64,000 nucleotides of DNA from Isosphaeraceae bacterium (lineage in GTDB: Bacteria > Planctomycetota > Planctomycetia > Isosphaerales > Isosphaeraceae): positions 3,049,641 to 3,113,640 of the forward strand of contig BPJS01000001.1 of assembly GCA_026004735.1 (NCBI GenBank), given 5' to 3'. The notes under the pieces are model-generated. The model ran no database searches and was not told the DNA's origin. It saw only the letters and a program-made list of their open reading frames with translations. The translations under genes were made by a program, and so were the position numbers. Each line of letters starts with the position of its first letter. Positions within the stretch are counted from its first letter, which is position 1. This document shows positions 37,108-46,179 of this stretch, one piece after another.

Positions 37108-37757
37108 TCACTGGGCTTCGGTTGCTTGGCTGTCGATCTGTCTCAGCTTGCGGGCGGGAAGCATTCGCACGCACAAGGTCACCCGTCCGGAGGAAGACAG
37201 CCATCGCGCGGCCCGGGCACAGGAGTCGACCGATCGAGAGCCGACCACCCGGTGCAGCCCGTAGGCCTCCTGGCGCCGGTCGAGGAGGGCCAGACGCGAG
37301 GCCAGCGTGATCCGGTGGAGCGAGCCGTCGGGCGTCAGCTTGTCCGCCCGGACCAGAGCCGGCAGGGGGGCATTGGTCGGATACCTCGGCCGCCGGAGGT
37401 AGGGCGCCACACCGAAGTGGTCCCTGTGGCCGGACAGGTTGAGGCGGGCAGTGTGCGGTAGGCGACCGGGTCCGCCTCGATCGCCGCATGGACCTCGGGA
37501 AAGTCGCGCTGGTTGTGGCGGAGCCGCACACGCGGCTGCCGGGGCGAGAGGTCGCTGGGCGACGACTCCAGGTCGGTGGCAGCCAGCCGTTTGACCTTGT
37601 CGACAAGATCCCGACAGGACAGCTCGAAGTACGTTTGCTGGACGTCCTCGGGCCGGCCCGTCGGGTGGTTCTCGGGGTTCAAAGTGTGGCCGGCACCTCC
37701 TCGGCGACAGGGCGCCTGGGGTGCTCGCCTTGCATGGACTCGTCTGCCAGGCCTCAC
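37108..37757 (-). pseudogene. possible frameshifted coding remnant, unknown
   Basis: Two adjacent reading frames on the minus strand look protein-like in complementary halves. The upstream half (about 37757-37440) contains TYFELSCRDLVDKVKRLA and RHNQRDFPEVHAAIEADPVAYR. The downstream half (about 37440-37108, other frame) contains HFGVAPYLRRPRY, ALVRADKLTPDGSLHRITLASRLALLDRRQEAYGL. A single frameshift near 37,440 would join them. I do not recognise the product. Composition is balanced, as in the neighbouring islet. This may be a decayed gene or chance; the reading is weak. Confidence 0.25.
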
Positions 37758-38351
37758 GGAGGGTGCAAGATCGGGCAGGGAGAGCTGACAGAAGTTGCTG
37801 TCCCGGCGGCGTTAATGGCCGGCTTCGGGACTCGAATTCGTGCCACACGGTTGCGGTCCCCGGGCGGGGGTGGTGATCGGGCAGCGGAACCGGAGCCGAC
37901 TCTACCAGCAGAGATTCTCGTTGGGATTGAGACTCAATCTCGACTACGGAGCGTGAGTCTAGGAGGTTGGAGCCCCGGCGTCAAGAGCACCGTCCGATCT
38001 CCCCTGGGGCGACGTGTTGGGGAGGCGCTGCTTACGGGCTAGCCGGGGGGATCCCCATCGACAGAGATGCGGGCTGAGCAATTCAAACCGCTCGAAGGTC
38101 AGGGTGCGCTCGGCCTCAGAGAGGCCGCTGAGCGGCGGCTGCGACGTGGCGGAGGGGTTTTTCCTGCGGCTCCCCGGCCTGGGGAGCGAAGTGGATTCGG
38201 ATTGCCAGATTTTGCAATCAAGCCGATGATCGGGCGGCCATGTCGAACAGCTCCAGAAGAACCACGCCAGTTACCGTAAGCCCTAATAGTCAGGTGCGTG
38301 AGTTGGGTTGGCGGAGGCTCGGGTGAGCGGAGTGGAGGTTGGTTGTGAGGG
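37758..38351. other. gene-free stretch, about 590 bp
   Basis: No gene is supported. From about 38,270 on the plus strand switches abruptly from balanced to strongly G-rich sequence, marking the right edge of the compositionally distinct islet that starts near 32,690. No repeats were seen at the two edges by eye. Confidence 0.45.
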
Positions 38352-40070
38352 GTGGAGCTGGGGATGGGATGGATTCGGAGCCGGTGTGGGTTGTGGGGGT
38401 TGGTGGTGGTGTTGGGGGTGGGCGTTGGATGCCGGGGGCCGGGCTGGGGTGTGGGGGGTGGGGGCAAAGAGGGGTTGGATTGGCTGGAGGAGGCGTGGGT
38501 TGGGTTGGCGGAGGGGCGGCGGCTGGAACGGCGGGGTGAGGCGGGGGCGGTTGATCGGTATTACCGGGCGGTGGTGAGCGCGGCGGTGGTGCTCGACGAT
38601 CCGGAGCCGGGGCGGCGGGGAGCAGCGCGGGCGGTTTACAACGAGGCGTTGGGGGCGTTGCTGACGGCGGCGGTGCGGAGTGGGCGGATCGATCCGCGGC
38701 GTCGGTTGCGGGTGATCGGGCCGCGGGGTCCGATGGATGTGCCGGTTCGGCACGTGGGGTTTGTGTGGAAGGCGGAGGATTTTGACGGGTTGTTGGATCC
38801 GCGGGCGGCGCCGCCGGATCGTCGGGCTTTGGGGGGGCGGGGACCGACGAGACGGCGGCATGGCCGCGTGGGGTTGGGAGCGCCGCGAGTGGTTCGGCGG
38901 TGCAACCGGTGGGGGAGCGTCGAAGACGGGTTTTTGAAGGCTGAGACGGATTATCCGGCGACGGCGGTGCTGCGTCCGGACGTCGCGGCGTGGCTGGGCT
39001 GGGAGGATCGGCAGCCGGCCGATGTGCTGGAGCTGCATGATCCGTTTCGGGTGGAACGGGTGGTGTTTGGGGAGACGGCGTATCGGCTGGCGGCGGATTT
39101 TGAGGCGGCGTATGCGTATGAACGGGCGGCGTTCAACCAGCCGAGGGAGTTTGGGACGCCGGGGCTGCTGGACCCAGGCTCGGTGGAGGAGCGGTCGGGA
39201 CTGACGTTTGCCGAGCCGTATCAGCCGGGAAAGACGCCCCTGATTTTGATCCATGGGATCAACGCGGACCAATATATGTATAGCGATCTGGTGGCCGACC
39301 TGAGGGCGCGGCCGGGGTTTCACGAGCGGTTTCAGATCGGGTATTTCAACTATCCGAGCGGGTTGTCGTTTTTGCGGACCGCGGCGCTGTTGCGGCGGGA
39401 GCTGGGGCGGCTGCGGGCGACGTTTGACCCAGCGGGCGTGGATCCGGGGCTAAACGATCTGGCGTTATTCGGCTACAGCATCGGCGGGCTGATGGCCGAG
39501 CTTCAGGCGGTGGGGAGCGGCGGGGAGCTGTGGGAGTTGGCGGCATGTGTGCCGTTCGAGCAGATCCGGGCCGATGAGTCGGATCGGGCGATCCTGGCTG
39601 AGACGTTTTTCTTTGAACCGTTGCCGGGGGTTCGCCATCTGATCTTTCTGGCGACGCCGCACGGGGGCTCGAACTGGAACGGGCGCACGCTGGCGCGGCT
39701 GGTGCGGGGGAGGATCCGCCAACCGGAGCGACTGCGGGCCTTGATCGAGCGGCTGCGAGAGGCCAACCCGGGGGCGTTTCGTGAGCCGGCCGTGCTGGGG
39801 CTGACGTGGCTCGACTTGCAGAGCGACGGCGGGGAGTATCTGGCAGCGATTCGGCGGCTGCCGAGCGGACCGGGTGTGTTGCGGCACACCATCTTGGGGG
39901 CAGCGCACCGGGGACCGCTGCTTGGTCCGAAGGGGGATTACATCGTGCCGATTGAGTCGGCGTCGATCGAGGAGGCGATCACCGAGCTGCGGCTCGACGC
40001 CGGACACATCAACATCGTCAGCGACCCGCGAACGTCGGCCGAGGTCGGTCGTATTCTGGAGCAGTATTGA
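38352..40070 (+). CDS. alpha/beta-hydrolase (lipase-like) lipoprotein
   Basis: A 572-residue protein with a signal segment ending in a lipobox-like GVGVGC (Cys27), a long N-terminal region of unknown fold (40-280), and an alpha/beta-hydrolase domain. The latter shows the oxyanion-type loop LILIHGIN (near 300), the nucleophile elbow GYSIGG (Ser near 376), TPHGG (near 435) and a late DAGHINIVSD with the probable catalytic His near 555. The combination resembles planctomycete lipase/PGAP1-like esterases attached to a membrane. The gene is strongly G-rich. No close partner; the epimerase gene follows after 200 bp. The substrate is unknown. Confidence 0.8.
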   Translation: MELGMGWIRSRCGLWGLVVVLGVGVGCRGPGWGVGGGGKEGLDWLEEAWVGLAEGRRLERRGEAGAVDRYYRAVVSAAVVLDDPEPGRRGAARAVYNEALGALLTAAVRSGRIDPRRRLRVIGPRGPMDVPVRHVGFVWKAEDFDGLLDPRAAPPDRRALGGRGPTRRRHGRVGLGAPRVVRRCNRWGSVEDGFLKAETDYPATAVLRPDVAAWLGWEDRQPADVLELHDPFRVERVVFGETAYRLAADFEAAYAYERAAFNQPREFGTPGLLDPGSVEERSGLTFAEPYQPGKTPLILIHGINADQYMYSDLVADLRARPGFHERFQIGYFNYPSGLSFLRTAALLRRELGRLRATFDPAGVDPGLNDLALFGYSIGGLMAELQAVGSGGELWELAACVPFEQIRADESDRAILAETFFFEPLPGVRHLIFLATPHGGSNWNGRTLARLVRGRIRQPERLRALIERLREANPGAFREPAVLGLTWLDLQSDGGEYLAAIRRLPSGPGVLRHTILGAAHRGPLLGPKGDYIVPIESASIEEAITELRLDAGHINIVSDPRTSAEVGRILEQY

Positions 40071-40273
40071 GCGAGGAGGCTCGGGGCGGCGGGCCGCAGG
40101 ACGAACGGGGGATGGGGCGCCCCGGTTTGTGCCGGGGATGGAAGGAGCGGCAGGCGGGGGGGGCAGGCTGCGGTCCGGCTTTGAGAGGGCCGGTTGGGCT
40201 GAGGCGCGGATGGGAGGGGGGTGGGTGAGCGGTCGTGGCTGGCGGGGCGGGTGGGGTTGATATGGAATAAGAG

Positions 40274-41410
40274 GTGGTCGATCGTTGGCTGGCGACGGGA
40301 TCGCGGGGAGATGGGGCCTTCGGGGCGGGTCGGTTGAAGCGATGGGTGGAGGGTGATGGGGTGGACGCGGTGGAGCTGGTGCGAGGCAAGGTTCCGTTTG
40401 ACTCGGAGGCGGCGTTGGAGGCGGCTTTGAGCGAGCCGACGCCGGAGGTGGTGGAGACGCTGGGGCGGTTGGGGGGCGATTGGGTGATTCTCGGCGTGGG
40501 CGGGAAGATGGGTCCGAGCCTGGCGCGGATGGTGCGGCGGGCGCTGGACGCGGCGGGGTTGTCGGGGCGGGTGATTGGGGTATCGCGGTTTACGGGCAGG
40601 GGTCGTGAGGCGCTCGAGGCGCACGGGGTTGAGACGATTGCGGCGGACTTGCTTGAGCCGGGCGTTCTGGAGCGGCTGCCGGACGCGGCGAACGTCATCG
40701 TGATGGCGGGGCGTAAGTTTGGCTCGACGGGGGATGAGCCGGCGACGTGGGCGCAGAATGCGTGGCTGGCGGGGTGGGTGTGCCGGCGGTACCGCGGCAG
40801 CCGGGTGGTGGCGTTTTCGACGGGTAATGTGTACGGGCTGGTGCCGGTCGGCTCGGGAGGCTCGCGCGAGGAAGACGCGCCGGAGCCGGTGGGGGAGTAT
40901 GCGATGAGCTGTCTGGGTCGGGAGCGGATCTATGAGTTTTTCGCACGGAGGGACGGAACGCCGGTGGCGTTGATCCGGCTGAATTATGCGACCGACCTGA
41001 GGTATGGGGTGCTGGTGGATCTGGCGCGCCGGGTATGGGTGGGCGAGCCGATCGAGCTGGCGATGGGGTATTTCAACACGATCTGGCAGGGGGACGCGAA
41101 CGCGCTGGCGTTGAGAGCGTTTGAACATGTGAGTGTACCGGCGTGGGTTGTCAACGTGACGGGGCCGGAGCGGTTGAGCGTGCGGGAGGTGGCGAGGCGG
41201 TTTGGCGCGTGGTTTGGGGTGGAGCCGCGGTTTGCGGGGGAGGAGGCGGGGACGGCGTTGTTAAGCGATGCGACGCGGTGTTATCGGGCGTTGGGGCGGC
41301 CGCGGGTGGATGCGGATCGGCTGATGGAGTGGGTCGCTGGGTGGATGGCGTCCGGGGGGAGGCTGTTGAACAAGCCGACGCATTTTGAGTCGCGGGATGG
41401 TCGGTTTTGA
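40274..41410 (+). CDS. NAD(P)-dependent epimerase/dehydratase-family protein
   Basis: A 378-residue extended short-chain dehydrogenase/reductase-like protein. The dinucleotide-binding loop is ILGVGGKMGPSLAR (near residues 72-86), a variant of GxxGxxG. AADLLEP follows as the adenine-contact region, and a NVYGL stretch with nearby S/T (AFSTGNVYG, near 178) sits at the catalytic position. The YxxxK motif is not canonical (EYAMSCLGRERIYEFF has Tyr but no Lys at +4), so catalysis may be altered. The start is GTG at 40274. It is followed directly by the GNAT and DHDPS genes, 14-16 bp apart, forming a three-gene operon. The role in the cell is not clear. Confidence 0.8.
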   Translation: MVDRWLATGSRGDGAFGAGRLKRWVEGDGVDAVELVRGKVPFDSEAALEAALSEPTPEVVETLGRLGGDWVILGVGGKMGPSLARMVRRALDAAGLSGRVIGVSRFTGRGREALEAHGVETIAADLLEPGVLERLPDAANVIVMAGRKFGSTGDEPATWAQNAWLAGWVCRRYRGSRVVAFSTGNVYGLVPVGSGGSREEDAPEPVGEYAMSCLGRERIYEFFARRDGTPVALIRLNYATDLRYGVLVDLARRVWVGEPIELAMGYFNTIWQGDANALALRAFEHVSVPAWVVNVTGPERLSVREVARRFGAWFGVEPRFAGEEAGTALLSDATRCYRALGRPRVDADRLMEWVAGWMASGGRLLNKPTHFESRDGRF

Positions 41411-41423
41411 GGAGGCGTCTGGG

Positions 41424-41927
41424 ATGGGTGGGAACGCCGAGATGGGGGGAAGGCCGATGCGGATTCGGGGTTATCGGGCGGAGGATCGGGAGGTGCTCAA
41501 GGCGTTGACGGTGGAGGGGTTTGAGGGGGTGAGCATCGATCACAACATCGAGCGGGCGTTTGGGGTGATCCATGGTCGGGACTGGCGTTGGCGCAAGGCG
41601 CGGCAGATTGACGAGGATATCGAGGCCGATCCGGGGGGTGTGTTTGTGGCGGAGGATGATCGGGGGGAGGTGGTTGGGTATATCACGACGCGGGCGGATC
41701 AGGAGTCGGGGATCGGGTGGATACCGAATCTGGTGGTGGAGGCGGGTTGGCGAGGTCAGGGTCTGGGGCGGGCGTTGATCGAGCATGCGTTGGATCATTT
41801 CCGGCGGCTGGGGCTGACGCACGCGAAGATCGAGACGCTGGAGCAGAATCCGATTGGGAACCATCTGTATCCGGCGTGCGGGTTTCGGGAGGTGGCGCGG
41901 CAGGTGCACTTTGTGCGGGAGTTGTGA
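41424..41927 (+). CDS. GNAT-family N-acetyltransferase
   Basis: A 167-residue GNAT acyltransferase. The start at 41424 is chosen for the GGAGG 8 nt before it; a second start at 41457, also with an SD, would give a shorter form beginning MRIRGYRAED. The acetyl-CoA binding loop is RGQGLGRALIEHAL (motif A), preceded by IPNLVVEAGW; the C-terminal ETLEQNPIGNHLYPACGFREV is motif B. It should transfer an acetyl group from acetyl-CoA to an amine; the acceptor is unknown. It lies between the epimerase and DHDPS genes with tight spacing. Confidence 0.88.
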   Translation: MGGNAEMGGRPMRIRGYRAEDREVLKALTVEGFEGVSIDHNIERAFGVIHGRDWRWRKARQIDEDIEADPGGVFVAEDDRGEVVGYITTRADQESGIGWIPNLVVEAGWRGQGLGRALIEHALDHFRRLGLTHAKIETLEQNPIGNHLYPACGFREVARQVHFVREL

Positions 41928-41942
41928 GCGGAGGGATCGGAG

Positions 41943-43004
41943 GTGTCGGCATCGGGTCTGGAGCGGGTGGTCGGCGAGGCGTTGCGTGGCGGGCTGGTGA
42001 TCCCGGCCTGTCCGTTGGCGTTGACCGAGTCGAGGCGGTTGGACGAGCGGCGGCAGCGGGGGCTGGTGCGGTATTACGCAGAGGCGGGCGCTGGGGGTCT
42101 GGCGGTGGGGGTGCATACGACGCAGTTTGCGATCCGGGACCCGAAGCATGGCTTGTGGGGACCGGTTTTGGAGCTGGTTGGGGAGGAGCTGGGCCGGGCG
42201 GATCGAGGTCGGGCGGTGGGTCTGGTGCGGATCGTCGGGATCTGCGGGCAAACGGCCCAGGCGGTCGCCGAGGCGAGCCGAGCGCGGCAGTTGGGATATC
42301 AGGCGGGGCTGGTGAGTCTGGCAGCGCTGGGGAGTGTGGACGACGACGGATTGATCGCGCACTGCCGGGTGGTGGGGGAGGTGCTGCCGGTTGTGGGGTT
42401 TTATTTGCAGCCGGCGGTGGGGGGGCGAGTGCTGTCGTATAGGTTTTGGCGGAGGTTTTTTGAGCTGGAGGCGGTGGTGGCGGTCAAGATCGCGCCGTTT
42501 GACCGATACAAGACGATCGACGTGGTGCGGGCGGTCATTGACGCGGGGCGTGACGACGTCGCGCTCTATACGGGCAACGACGATGCGATTGTGTTGGATC
42601 TGGTGACGCCGTATCGCTTGGGAGGTGTGGAGCGGCGGATGGTGGGGGGGCTGTTGGGGCAGTGGGCGGTGGGGACGCGGGCGGCGGTGAGGCTGCTGGA
42701 GCGGTGTCGGGCGGTGGCGGCGGCAGGGGAAGCGGTGCCGGCGGAGCTGCTGCGGGCGGGAGTGGAGTTGACGGATCTGAATGGGGCGCTGTTTGACGCG
42801 GCGAACGGATTTAAGGGATGCATTGCGGGGATTCACGAAGTGCTCAGGCGGCAGGGATTGATGGCGGGACGTTGGTGTCTGGACCCGGGCGAGGATTTGT
42901 CGGCGGGTCAGGCGGACGAGATTGACCGGGTGGTGTCGGCATATCCGCACTGGACCGATGACGCGTTTGTCAGGGAGCACCGGGACCGTTGGCTGGCGGG
43001 GTGA
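41943..43004 (+). CDS. dihydrodipicolinate synthase (DapA) family protein
   Basis: A 353-residue (beta/alpha)8 protein of the DHDPS/N-acetylneuraminate lyase family, started by GTG. The Schiff-base Lys is probably the one in AVVAVKIAPFDRYKTID (near 182), and the Tyr of VVGFYLQPAVGG (near 155) matches the catalytic Tyr position. GGLAVGVHTTQF at about 52 replaces the usual GTTGE motif, so the carboxylate-binding site differs from true DapA. The enzyme may act as an aldolase or hydratase on another 2-keto acid. It is the last gene of the epimerase-GNAT-DHDPS operon, which suggests a shared sugar- or keto-acid pathway. Confidence 0.85.
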   Translation: MSASGLERVVGEALRGGLVIPACPLALTESRRLDERRQRGLVRYYAEAGAGGLAVGVHTTQFAIRDPKHGLWGPVLELVGEELGRADRGRAVGLVRIVGICGQTAQAVAEASRARQLGYQAGLVSLAALGSVDDDGLIAHCRVVGEVLPVVGFYLQPAVGGRVLSYRFWRRFFELEAVVAVKIAPFDRYKTIDVVRAVIDAGRDDVALYTGNDDAIVLDLVTPYRLGGVERRMVGGLLGQWAVGTRAAVRLLERCRAVAAAGEAVPAELLRAGVELTDLNGALFDAANGFKGCIAGIHEVLRRQGLMAGRWCLDPGEDLSAGQADEIDRVVSAYPHWTDDAFVREHRDRWLAG

Positions 43005-43432
43005 AGGTGGGGGGGGGAGGCTGCGAAGCCGGCAGGGGCAGCGGCGGTGTGGCTTTTGTTTCGTTTTGTCAACATGGTCGAGCGTCGGGGAGCGAGCCGG
43101 TCGGCGGGTGGGGGAGTCGGGGCGGTCTGTTGTTTTTTCGAGACAAACGTGCGGGTGCGGGGTGGTGGGGGGATGTTTCCGGGAAGCCACGGGGGGAGGG
43201 GGCGTGTTGATTTTTGGGTGGAATGGATCACGTCGGGGAGGGAAGCGGTAAGATAGGACGGCTCGCAACCGAGGGTGAACAGTGCCCGCCTGGCGGAGGC
43301 TGGGTTGAGCCGTGGTGGCTCGTCGGTGAGAGGGCCGAGGTTGGCCGTGGGGCGGGCAGGCAGGATGTCGCGCCGGCTCTGGGCGGTTCTTTGTTGCTCT
43401 GGCGATCCCCCTTGATGAAGGAGTAGTCGGCC
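43005..43432. other. gene-free stretch before the VPEID-CTERM gene, 428 bp
   Basis: Strongly G-rich on the plus strand. No gene is convincing. It should hold the promoter of the VPEID-CTERM/exosortase pair, but I cannot assign -35 or -10 boxes. Confidence 0.4.
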
Positions 43433-43594
43433 ATGCGCAAGCTGTTCGGTCTGAGCCTGATTATGGCGGCGATTGGCTCGACGGCGTTCGCGGCCAATCC
43501 GATTCCGGAGATCGATCCGGGCTCGATGGTCAGCGCGATGACGCTGCTGACCGGCGGGCTGTTGGTGTTTGCGGATCGTCGCCGCTCGAAGTGA
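43433..43594 (+). CDS. VPEID-CTERM mini-substrate protein
   Basis: A 53-residue protein: a signal peptide (residues 1-21, MRKLFGLSLIMAAIGSTAFA), then ANPIPEIDPGS (21-31), a hydrophobic segment MVSAMTLLTGGLLVFA (32-47) and a basic tail DRRRSK. The IPEIDPGS motif, helix and Arg cluster form the sorting signal recognised by the exosortase E/protease (VPEID-CTERM) system. There is essentially no mature domain between the signal peptide and the sorting signal. GGAG lies 9 nt before the ATG. It ends 110 bp before the exosortase gene on the same strand, the expected arrangement. The product is probably processed and modified at the surface. Confidence 0.85.
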   Translation: MRKLFGLSLIMAAIGSTAFAANPIPEIDPGSMVSAMTLLTGGLLVFADRRRSK

Positions 43595-43704
43595 TCAGGG
43601 CGGACCGGATCCGATTTGTATGCGGGTCGTGACGGTGGTCCCGGGCCACCGTTATGACCCGTATTCTATTCTTAAGCAGGCAGCATCTGGGGGGAGGGTG
43701 CGTC

Positions 43705-45348
43705 GTGAGCGTAGCGGTGGCGACGATGCCGAGGTGGTTGGGTTCGGGTCTGATCCGGTTGGGTCTGGTGTTGCTGGTGGTGGTGGAGGGCTTGTTGCTG
43801 AGCCTGTGGCTGGATTTTGGGTTGCCGGATCGATCGTCGGGGGGGTGGACGGGTTTGTTGCAGTTGGCGCGTTATCCGTTTGGGGCCGGGCTGGTGTTCT
43901 TGCTGGTCGCGGGTTTGGTGTTGTGGTCGCAGTTGCGGCGGGGGGGAAAGGAGTGGCTGCTGGGGGAGGGTCTGGGTTGGTTGCGGTGGCAGATTTGGCC
44001 GCTGATGGGTCATGGGGTGGTGTATGTGGCGGTCTGGCGGCTTGCGCCGGGGGTGCTGGCGGAGCCGACGCCCGTGGGGGTTGGGGTGTGGGCGGGGTTG
44101 GCGCTGGTGTCGGGGGTGTTGTGGTTGGCGGCGGCGGTGCCGTGGAAGCTGTTGGCGAGTGTGGGGGCTGAGGCGTGGGTGGCGGTTGGGGCTGGGGTGT
44201 TGGGGGCGTTGGGGGCGACGGGTCTGGCGGGGGTGTCCGGGGAGCTGTGGCAACCGTTGCGGGCGGCGACGTTTGAGGCTGCGCAATTGCTTCTCAGGGT
44301 TTTTCCGGTGGAGGTGGTCTGCGACCCGGATCAGGCGATTCTGGGGACGGCGCAGTTTCAGGTCCGGGTGGCGCGGGCGTGTTCGGGGTATGAGGGGTTG
44401 GGTTTGATGGTGGTCTTTTTGGTGGTGACGTTCTGGCTGTTTCGACGGGAGCTGAAGTGGCCGAACGCGTTGGTGCTGGTGCCGATTGGGCTGGTGGGGA
44501 TCTGGTGTCTGAACGTGGTGCGGATTGTGGTGTTGATCTTGATTGGGCACGCGGGGCATTCGGATGTGGCGTTGGGGGGCTTTCACTCGCAGGCTGGGTG
44601 GCTGGCGTTCAATGGGGCGGGGCTGGGTCTGGTGGCGCTAGCGCGGCGTTGGCGGTTTGTGGCCGTGGATTCGGGTCACGATGGGACGGGTGGGGAGGCT
44701 GGTCGGGCTGAACGCGCGGGTGTGACGCCGACGCTGGCGTATTTGGGGCCGATGCTGGCGATCGTGTTGGCGTCGATGGTGGGCGAGGCGGCGGGGGATG
44801 GGGCGGTGCGGTTTTATCCGCTGAGGGTGGTGGCGGCGGGGTGGGTGTTGTGGGTGTGTCGGCGGGCGTATGGGGACGCGACGTGGTGGCCGTCGGGGCG
44901 GGGGCTTTGGGCGGTCGGCGTGGGGGTGGTGGTCTTTGGGCTGTGGATGATGCTGGAGCCGGGGGCGGCGGGCAGGGAGCGAGCGCCGGTGGATGTGGCG
45001 ACGCCGTGGGGGGTGTTCTGGCTGGCGTGCCGGGTGGTGGGGTCGGTGGTGTTGGTCCCGATCGCCGAGGAGCTGGCGTTTCGGGGCTATCTGATGCGGC
45101 GGTTGATTGCTGGGGATTTTCAGGCGGTGCCGATGGGGACGTTTCGGTGGCCGTCGTTTGTGGTTTCTTCGGTGTTGTTTGGGCTGCTGCACAGCCGCTG
45201 GCTAGCCGGGGCGCTGGCTGGGGCGTTGTATGGCCTGGCGGTTTGTCGGCGCGGGCGCTTGGGTGACGCGATGCTGGCGCACGCGGTGACCAACGGTCTG
45301 ATCGCGGTGTGGGCGATCGTTGGGGGGCGGTGGTCGCTCTGGTCGTAG
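43705..45348 (+). CDS. exosortase E/protease fusion (VPEID-CTERM system)
   Basis: A 547-residue polytopic membrane protein with two enzymatic halves. The exosortase half has catalytic Cys226 (ARACSGYEG), Arg273 (CLNVVRIVV) and His294 (GGFHSQAGW). The C-terminal half is a CPBP-family intramembrane protease with Glu455-Glu456 (AEELAFRGYL), His496 (GLLHSRW), His526 and Asn530 (LAHAVTN). This fusion is the hallmark of the exosortase E/protease, VPEID-CTERM system. The GTG start at 43705 is chosen because GGAGGG lies 7 nt upstream; an ATG at 43654 has no SD. The exosortase should process the 53-residue substrate just upstream; the protease half may act on the same protein. Confidence 0.93.
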   Translation: MSVAVATMPRWLGSGLIRLGLVLLVVVEGLLLSLWLDFGLPDRSSGGWTGLLQLARYPFGAGLVFLLVAGLVLWSQLRRGGKEWLLGEGLGWLRWQIWPLMGHGVVYVAVWRLAPGVLAEPTPVGVGVWAGLALVSGVLWLAAAVPWKLLASVGAEAWVAVGAGVLGALGATGLAGVSGELWQPLRAATFEAAQLLLRVFPVEVVCDPDQAILGTAQFQVRVARACSGYEGLGLMVVFLVVTFWLFRRELKWPNALVLVPIGLVGIWCLNVVRIVVLILIGHAGHSDVALGGFHSQAGWLAFNGAGLGLVALARRWRFVAVDSGHDGTGGEAGRAERAGVTPTLAYLGPMLAIVLASMVGEAAGDGAVRFYPLRVVAAGWVLWVCRRAYGDATWWPSGRGLWAVGVGVVVFGLWMMLEPGAAGRERAPVDVATPWGVFWLACRVVGSVVLVPIAEELAFRGYLMRRLIAGDFQAVPMGTFRWPSFVVSSVLFGLLHSRWLAGALAGALYGLAVCRRGRLGDAMLAHAVTNGLIAVWAIVGGRWSLWS

Positions 45349-45366
45349 GGAGCGGACGAAGAACGG

Positions 45367-45405
45367 GTCCGGCCACCCGGAGAGAGGGATGGGGGGTGGC
45401 CGGAC
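45367..45405. terminator. 12-bp perfect inverted repeat between convergent genes
   Basis: The arms GTCCGGCCACCC (45367-45378) and GGGTGGCCGGAC (45394-45405) are perfectly complementary, with a 15-nt loop. It begins 19 bp after the stop of the exosortase gene and lies before the convergent RRM gene. There is no T-tract on either side, so it would be a strong structured stop for both directions rather than a classical intrinsic terminator. Confidence 0.55.
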
Positions 45406-45463
45406 AGCCGCCTGGCTGAAGGATGTTTGGGGGGGCTGAAAGCGAGGTTGGGTGGTTGGAGAC

Positions 45464-45760
45464 TCAATAGCGGCCGTAGCCGCCGCGGCCACCGCCGCCA
45501 CCGGGCCGGGACTCGCGGGGCCGGGCTTCGTTGACGGTGAGCCGACGGCCGTTGTGTTCGCGGTCGTGGAGGGCGTCGATCGCGGCCTGGGCTTCCTGGG
45601 CGTTGTCCATCTCGACGAAGCCGAAGCCTTTACTGCGGCCGGTGTCGCGATCCTGGATCACCTGGGCGTTGCGGACGGCGCCGAATTGGGAGAAGAGTTC
45701 CTCGAGGTCTGCGTCGGTGACGCTGTAAGCGAGGTTTCCGACGTAAAGCCTGTTGCCCAC
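45464..45760 (-). CDS. RRM-domain RNA-binding protein
   Basis: A 98-residue single RNA-recognition-motif protein with a Gly-rich C-terminal tail (RPGGGGGRGGYGRY). RNP2 is LYVGNL at about residues 5-10 and RNP1 is KGFGFVEM near 44-51, with the aromatic residues needed for RNA stacking. The start is a GTG (45760, or the adjacent GTG at 45763) preceded by AGGAG. Small RRM proteins of this shape occur in cyanobacteria and planctomycetes and are often cold-induced. A leader of about 200 bp precedes the gene (see the promoter), which fits post-transcriptional control. It acts on RNA in the cytoplasm. Confidence 0.93.
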   Translation of the reverse strand: MGNRLYVGNLAYSVTDADLEELFSQFGAVRNAQVIQDRDTGRSKGFGFVEMDNAQEAQAAIDALHDREHNGRRLTVNEARPRESRPGGGGGRGGYGRY

Positions 45761-45964
45761 CACGAAGCTCCTGACAGGTTGCGAGGCGGCCCGGGCCGTC
45801 GGGAGGCAATACGAGCCTGGGCGCCATGCGGACACGAAGCGTAAGGGAGGCCGGGCCTTGAAGCAGGCGACCGACCGCACGCGGTGGGAGGTCGAGACCA
45901 AAGCAGGCGTCGGCACAGCCGGTGAGGGGTCGACCCCGCAGCCAGTTCCGATTCCACCGAGGGC

Positions 45965-45996
45965 AGTATAGCGAATCGAGTTACTGGAACGGACAA
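45965..45996 (-). promoter_or_regulatory. candidate promoter of the RRM gene
   Basis: On the minus strand a TATACT box (45965-45970) is preceded by TTGTCC (45991-45996). The spacer is 20 bp, longer than optimal, so the -35 assignment is weak. The -10 match is good in an otherwise GC-rich region, and an AT-rich block lies upstream (46060-46090). The predicted leader to the GTG would be about 200 nt. The rest of 45761-46179 shows no gene. Confidence 0.35.
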
Positions 45997-46179
45997 GAAA
46001 AACGGGTGTGCTGCGGAGACGGCAGGCGGCCCTGGAGCGGATCACGGCGGCGGTCGATCAAGAGTAAAAAACACATGAACATACGGTATTGGTGGTGACG
46101 ACGTTGTGGAGGGATGCGGGGGGTGGCTGGAACAGGTGTCGGAGGTGGTTGGCTGTGGTTCGGGTTGGCGAGGGGAGAT

